64,000 nucleotides of DNA, from assembly GCA_038496675.1 (NCBI GenBank), contig CM076671.1:3496869-3560868 (forward strand), read 5' to 3'. Each line of letters begins with the position of its first letter. Position 1 is the first letter of the stretch. The notes under the pieces are model-generated. The model was not told where the DNA came from, ran no database searches, and saw only the letters and a program-made list of their open reading frames with translations. This document shows, piece by piece, positions 60,800-64,000 of the stretch. The position numbers and the translations under genes were made by a program. This DNA is from Rachycentron canadum. Its lineage: Eukaryota > Chordata > Actinopteri > Carangiformes > Rachycentridae.

Positions 60800-63700
60800 C
60801 TGAGATGTTGAAGCTACCGGACTTTCACCCCAGTTCTCAAGGGTGAGTATGGTGGTACGTCACTACATGTGTTAAAATATAAAATTAAAAAATTTAAAAA
60901 AAAAACAACACAAGCCCAGAAAATCCTTCCCTTGATAAAGGTTAATAAAATAGTTGGTCCACAACCTTTGCGCTACATTTCAGCTGAGCAACAAAATCCT
61001 GAGACACATTAAGTTACTGTATCGATTGTTTGAAATGTCACATAAAGTCTTGTATCAGAACATAAGAGGGTCAGTACTCACACACACACACACACACACA
61101 CATTTAACTGCTGAACTTAGCTCAAATTGTATTACGGCGGAGGAAAAGGTCAAAATCCATGGTCAGTAAATTTTATTTTTCAAAAAAATAAATGCACAAA
61201 TTCTGCTTTTGAAATCTTTAAAATATATGATGTGCGGAAAAGTCTCAGAGGCGGGATTTAAGCAGATAACTGTTCTCCATGGACGAACAGCACAGATGGC
61301 CTCATTTTGTGACTATTGATTTTTATACTTTCACTGTATGCAAATATAATATACAAAAAACACACTTAAACTGGCGGCATTCTGCTGCAGCCAGTAACCC
61401 AGATAGTTTAGCTGTATTCACATTCCTGCACACAATTTCAGAAAAGAAGGTCTCAAAAAGTGTGCGTTTCTATTGGGAATAACTGCACGTTAGATATTTT
61501 CAAACAAAGCTTAAAAATATGTATCTATGTTTTATCTGTGTTTAGGGTAAATTGAGATCATGAACTGAGTGACTCTAGCTTTTTTGGACAAACTTCTCAA
61601 GAAGGAGAAGGAGAGTTAATAATTCTCGCTATATAGCTATATATGTCCTTCAAAAAAAGCAATGTATTTCATCAATAAGTAGCTCTAGAAAGTGGCACTA
61701 ATGACTGATATTAACTTATTTGACTGGAGAAGTCTACCTGCCTACCTATCTTCAACATATCCCCTGTATTACAGGTTGAATTACAGACAAACATGCACAC
61801 ACCTCTGTTATTTGCAGATGACAACCTATAAATTGACTTTGTGTCCTTTTTGCTGTTTGCTTAGTGGAGTGCTGGGTACACTCATTTTTGCCAGCTCACA
61901 CCAGTGAACCATTTGAATGGCACACAGAAAGCTTCTGTGAGTACTACAGTAGCGCCCCCCCCCCTGAACTGTGGCGTCAAAGAACAATTGTGCCTGGAAA
62001 ACCTGGAAGAGCCCCTGATGTCCGCGGGAAGTTCACATGATAAACTCAACAACTTCCTCTTCCACAAGAAACTCAAATGAGCTCGACAAGTTGGCGTCTA
62101 AACTTAAAGCTTGACATTAGCATCTGCCTGGATGATTGATCACGGGGAGGGTAACCTACAGATGCTTTAAAGCGTTATACAGCATCTGTTCCTATGTAGT
62201 CGAAGTTCCTAATAATCTGATTAGAAAAAGGACAATTGCATTATTCCCTTATTGTGTAGTCAAAATGATTAGCCTCCACTTTGTCAAATAAATCTACCAA
62301 AACTTAGCCACTGCCGATCCAAGGAAAAACATCGAAGCAAAGTGGTTTTGAAACCAATCTGGGCAGGTATCATTAGATATCATGAAAGAGTGTAGTTTAG
62401 AGCTGTACTCTGTACTACACAAAATTCTGCTTTTTGTTTTGTGAATTACCTTCTAGGGCTCCCAAAAACAGACTAACGTAAACAGCTCGAAGAGGAAAGA
62501 ATCTTTGTTTGATTAAGCTGTTCACAATTCACAAGTGTTTACATCTGCTAGCTGTGGTTAGTATTGGTGGTGAGGTTGTAACTGTACATAGCCTTCACTT
62601 CAAAGTTGTCACCTGCCAAAAACCTTGAGGAAACACTCTCCCGATTGTCGGCATTCATGACCCTACGAGAGTAGAAATAGTGAACATAAACAGTAAAGCT
62701 GCAGGCCAGAAAACCAGAACAGGGAGTTGAAAGATACTTCAAAAACTGCTTAGTGCTGAAAAGAACTGTAGAGTCAGATGATAAGCATTTATGGGTTTGT
62801 CACAAACACTTTGACGTACATGAAGTTTTCATGTGCTTTAATTGTTAACGTAAAAATATTGGTTTTAGTGGTTTTAAATGCTTCACTCTGGCCTAAATTT
62901 GTCTTTTTAACTGGAATGGCTTGAGAACAGCACCTCATTCATGCTTATAGCAAAATGTGCATTACCTTCCTGAAGGGCACATGTAACTTCATAGACACCC
63001 AAATGCTGTGTTCAAAACTTATTGAATTTGGGACTGCTTGAGTTTCCTCCTTTGTTTGTACGTCACTCTTGGCATTTCACCCGGCCCTGCTTTATGAGAA
63101 CTGCTCTTGACATTCTTGCACTGCTATATTAAAAAAAAAATACTTTAATGCGAAAAGGAACGTTTATTTTTGACCTTTTCATAGACATATCTCAGACAAC
63201 AGTGATGCAAGCACTCATATCCTGTTTTTCCATAAAAATGTTCACAGAGACAAAACATATAACACCATGGTAAAGTTCAAATGGAAACATTAAATTAAGC
63301 ACTATATATTTGTATGTGTTACAATTAAACATACAGTTCAATTTATTTGCCATGGAAACACAGAATTAAAGAACAAATTATTTGTCCTCCATATTTTAAG
63401 TGTACTGGATTTTTAAACAACGCAACAATTATAAATACAACAATCATTGCATTTACACTTGGGAGCTCCATTTTCATCACTTTTAAAGATTATTACACAT
63501 AGATGATTTTAGGATTTAGAACTGACAACGTGCCTTTTCATCAATTTGGAATTACAAGGAATTAGAAAAAAAATCCAAGAGAATCAGCCACGAGCTGAAA
63601 TAGTGAACCTTACTAATATAACCATTATGCAGTTAGTCCAAGGACAAGCCCCAGGTGTAATGCTGTGTTGTCTTAATAAAGAACTTCATATATCTAAGCA

Positions 63701-64000
63701 ATCTGCTGCATGTGGATTTGACAAAGTAAGACCAAGGTGTGGCATATAAAATTTGATATTTTTATAAGATAAAATGGGAAGACACTTGTTTTGAAAAGCT
63801 ATGTAATGAAGTATTGGCACACCAGAACAATATCTCTCACTTAAACAGCTTGTTTTAGCAAAAAGTGACGAAAATTACACCCAATTGCGCATTTTACCCT
63901 TTTGCTCCAATAATAAACAAGGGGCTACGACTGTAGCATAACTCACATATTACTGAACGCACAAAATCATAATGGCAGGACTTGTCTGGCAGGCAAATAA
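60800..64000. other. unassigned non-coding DNA
   Basis: AT-rich; A-rich at 60880-60910, a CA array at 61078-61102, a run of ten C at 61955-61964 and an A run at 63131-63140. Plus and minus frames of 60-71 codons match no family. Confidence 0.55.
61078..61102. repeat. (CA)n microsatellite
   Basis: About 12 CA units. Confidence 0.95.

Overview
This window looks like vertebrate genomic DNA, most likely a spiny-rayed (percomorph) teleost. The evidence is a high density of long (CA)n/(TG)n microsatellites, long homopolymer A and T runs, purine- and pyrimidine-rich tracts, one 339-base assembly gap (6613-6951), no dense coding, and fragments of dispersed repeats that I recognise from memory of percomorph genomes. 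I see no bacterial-style genes, operons, CRISPR arrays, rRNA, free-standing tRNA or recognisable microRNA. It reads as a gene-poor intergenic region or the inside of very large introns. No multi-exon gene could be assembled.

Region by region: 1-6600 is mostly single-copy AT-rich DNA with a pyrimidine-rich/CA block near 2.6-3.4 kb and a possible LINE tail near 4.35 kb. 6587-7425 holds poly-T, the gap, two CA arrays and a dispersed repeat. 9.3-10.7 kb holds a dispersed repeat and a tRNA-related SINE. 15.4-15.96 kb is a purine-to-pyrimidine switch with a full CTCF consensus match at the switch. 17.0 kb holds another dispersed repeat. 20.1 kb is G-rich with quadruplex potential. 24.5 kb has a short reverse-transcriptase relic. 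30.7-31.66 kb is a well-supported degraded L2/Rex-like LINE on the minus strand. 34.5-34.7 kb holds a repeat fragment next to a candidate terminal exon. 36.1-36.5 kb is a frameshifted gag-like fragment of BEL/Pao retroelement type. 41.65-42.42 kb is a decayed Tc1/mariner transposon. 48.15-48.3 kb is another dispersed repeat. 60.6-60.8 kb is a tRNA-derived SINE with an A tail.

Three short segments have the shape of internal or terminal exons (34500-34602 minus, 48844-48955 minus, 53544-53624 plus). None could be tied to a known protein, and the two strands disagree, so they are low-confidence candidates. Several other open, splice-flanked segments probably arise by chance. The rest is unassigned non-coding DNA, part of which may be conserved regulatory sequence that only cross-species alignment could confirm. 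I did not find a convincing new biological system. Repeat-family assignments rest on recognising consensus phrases, not on a database search.
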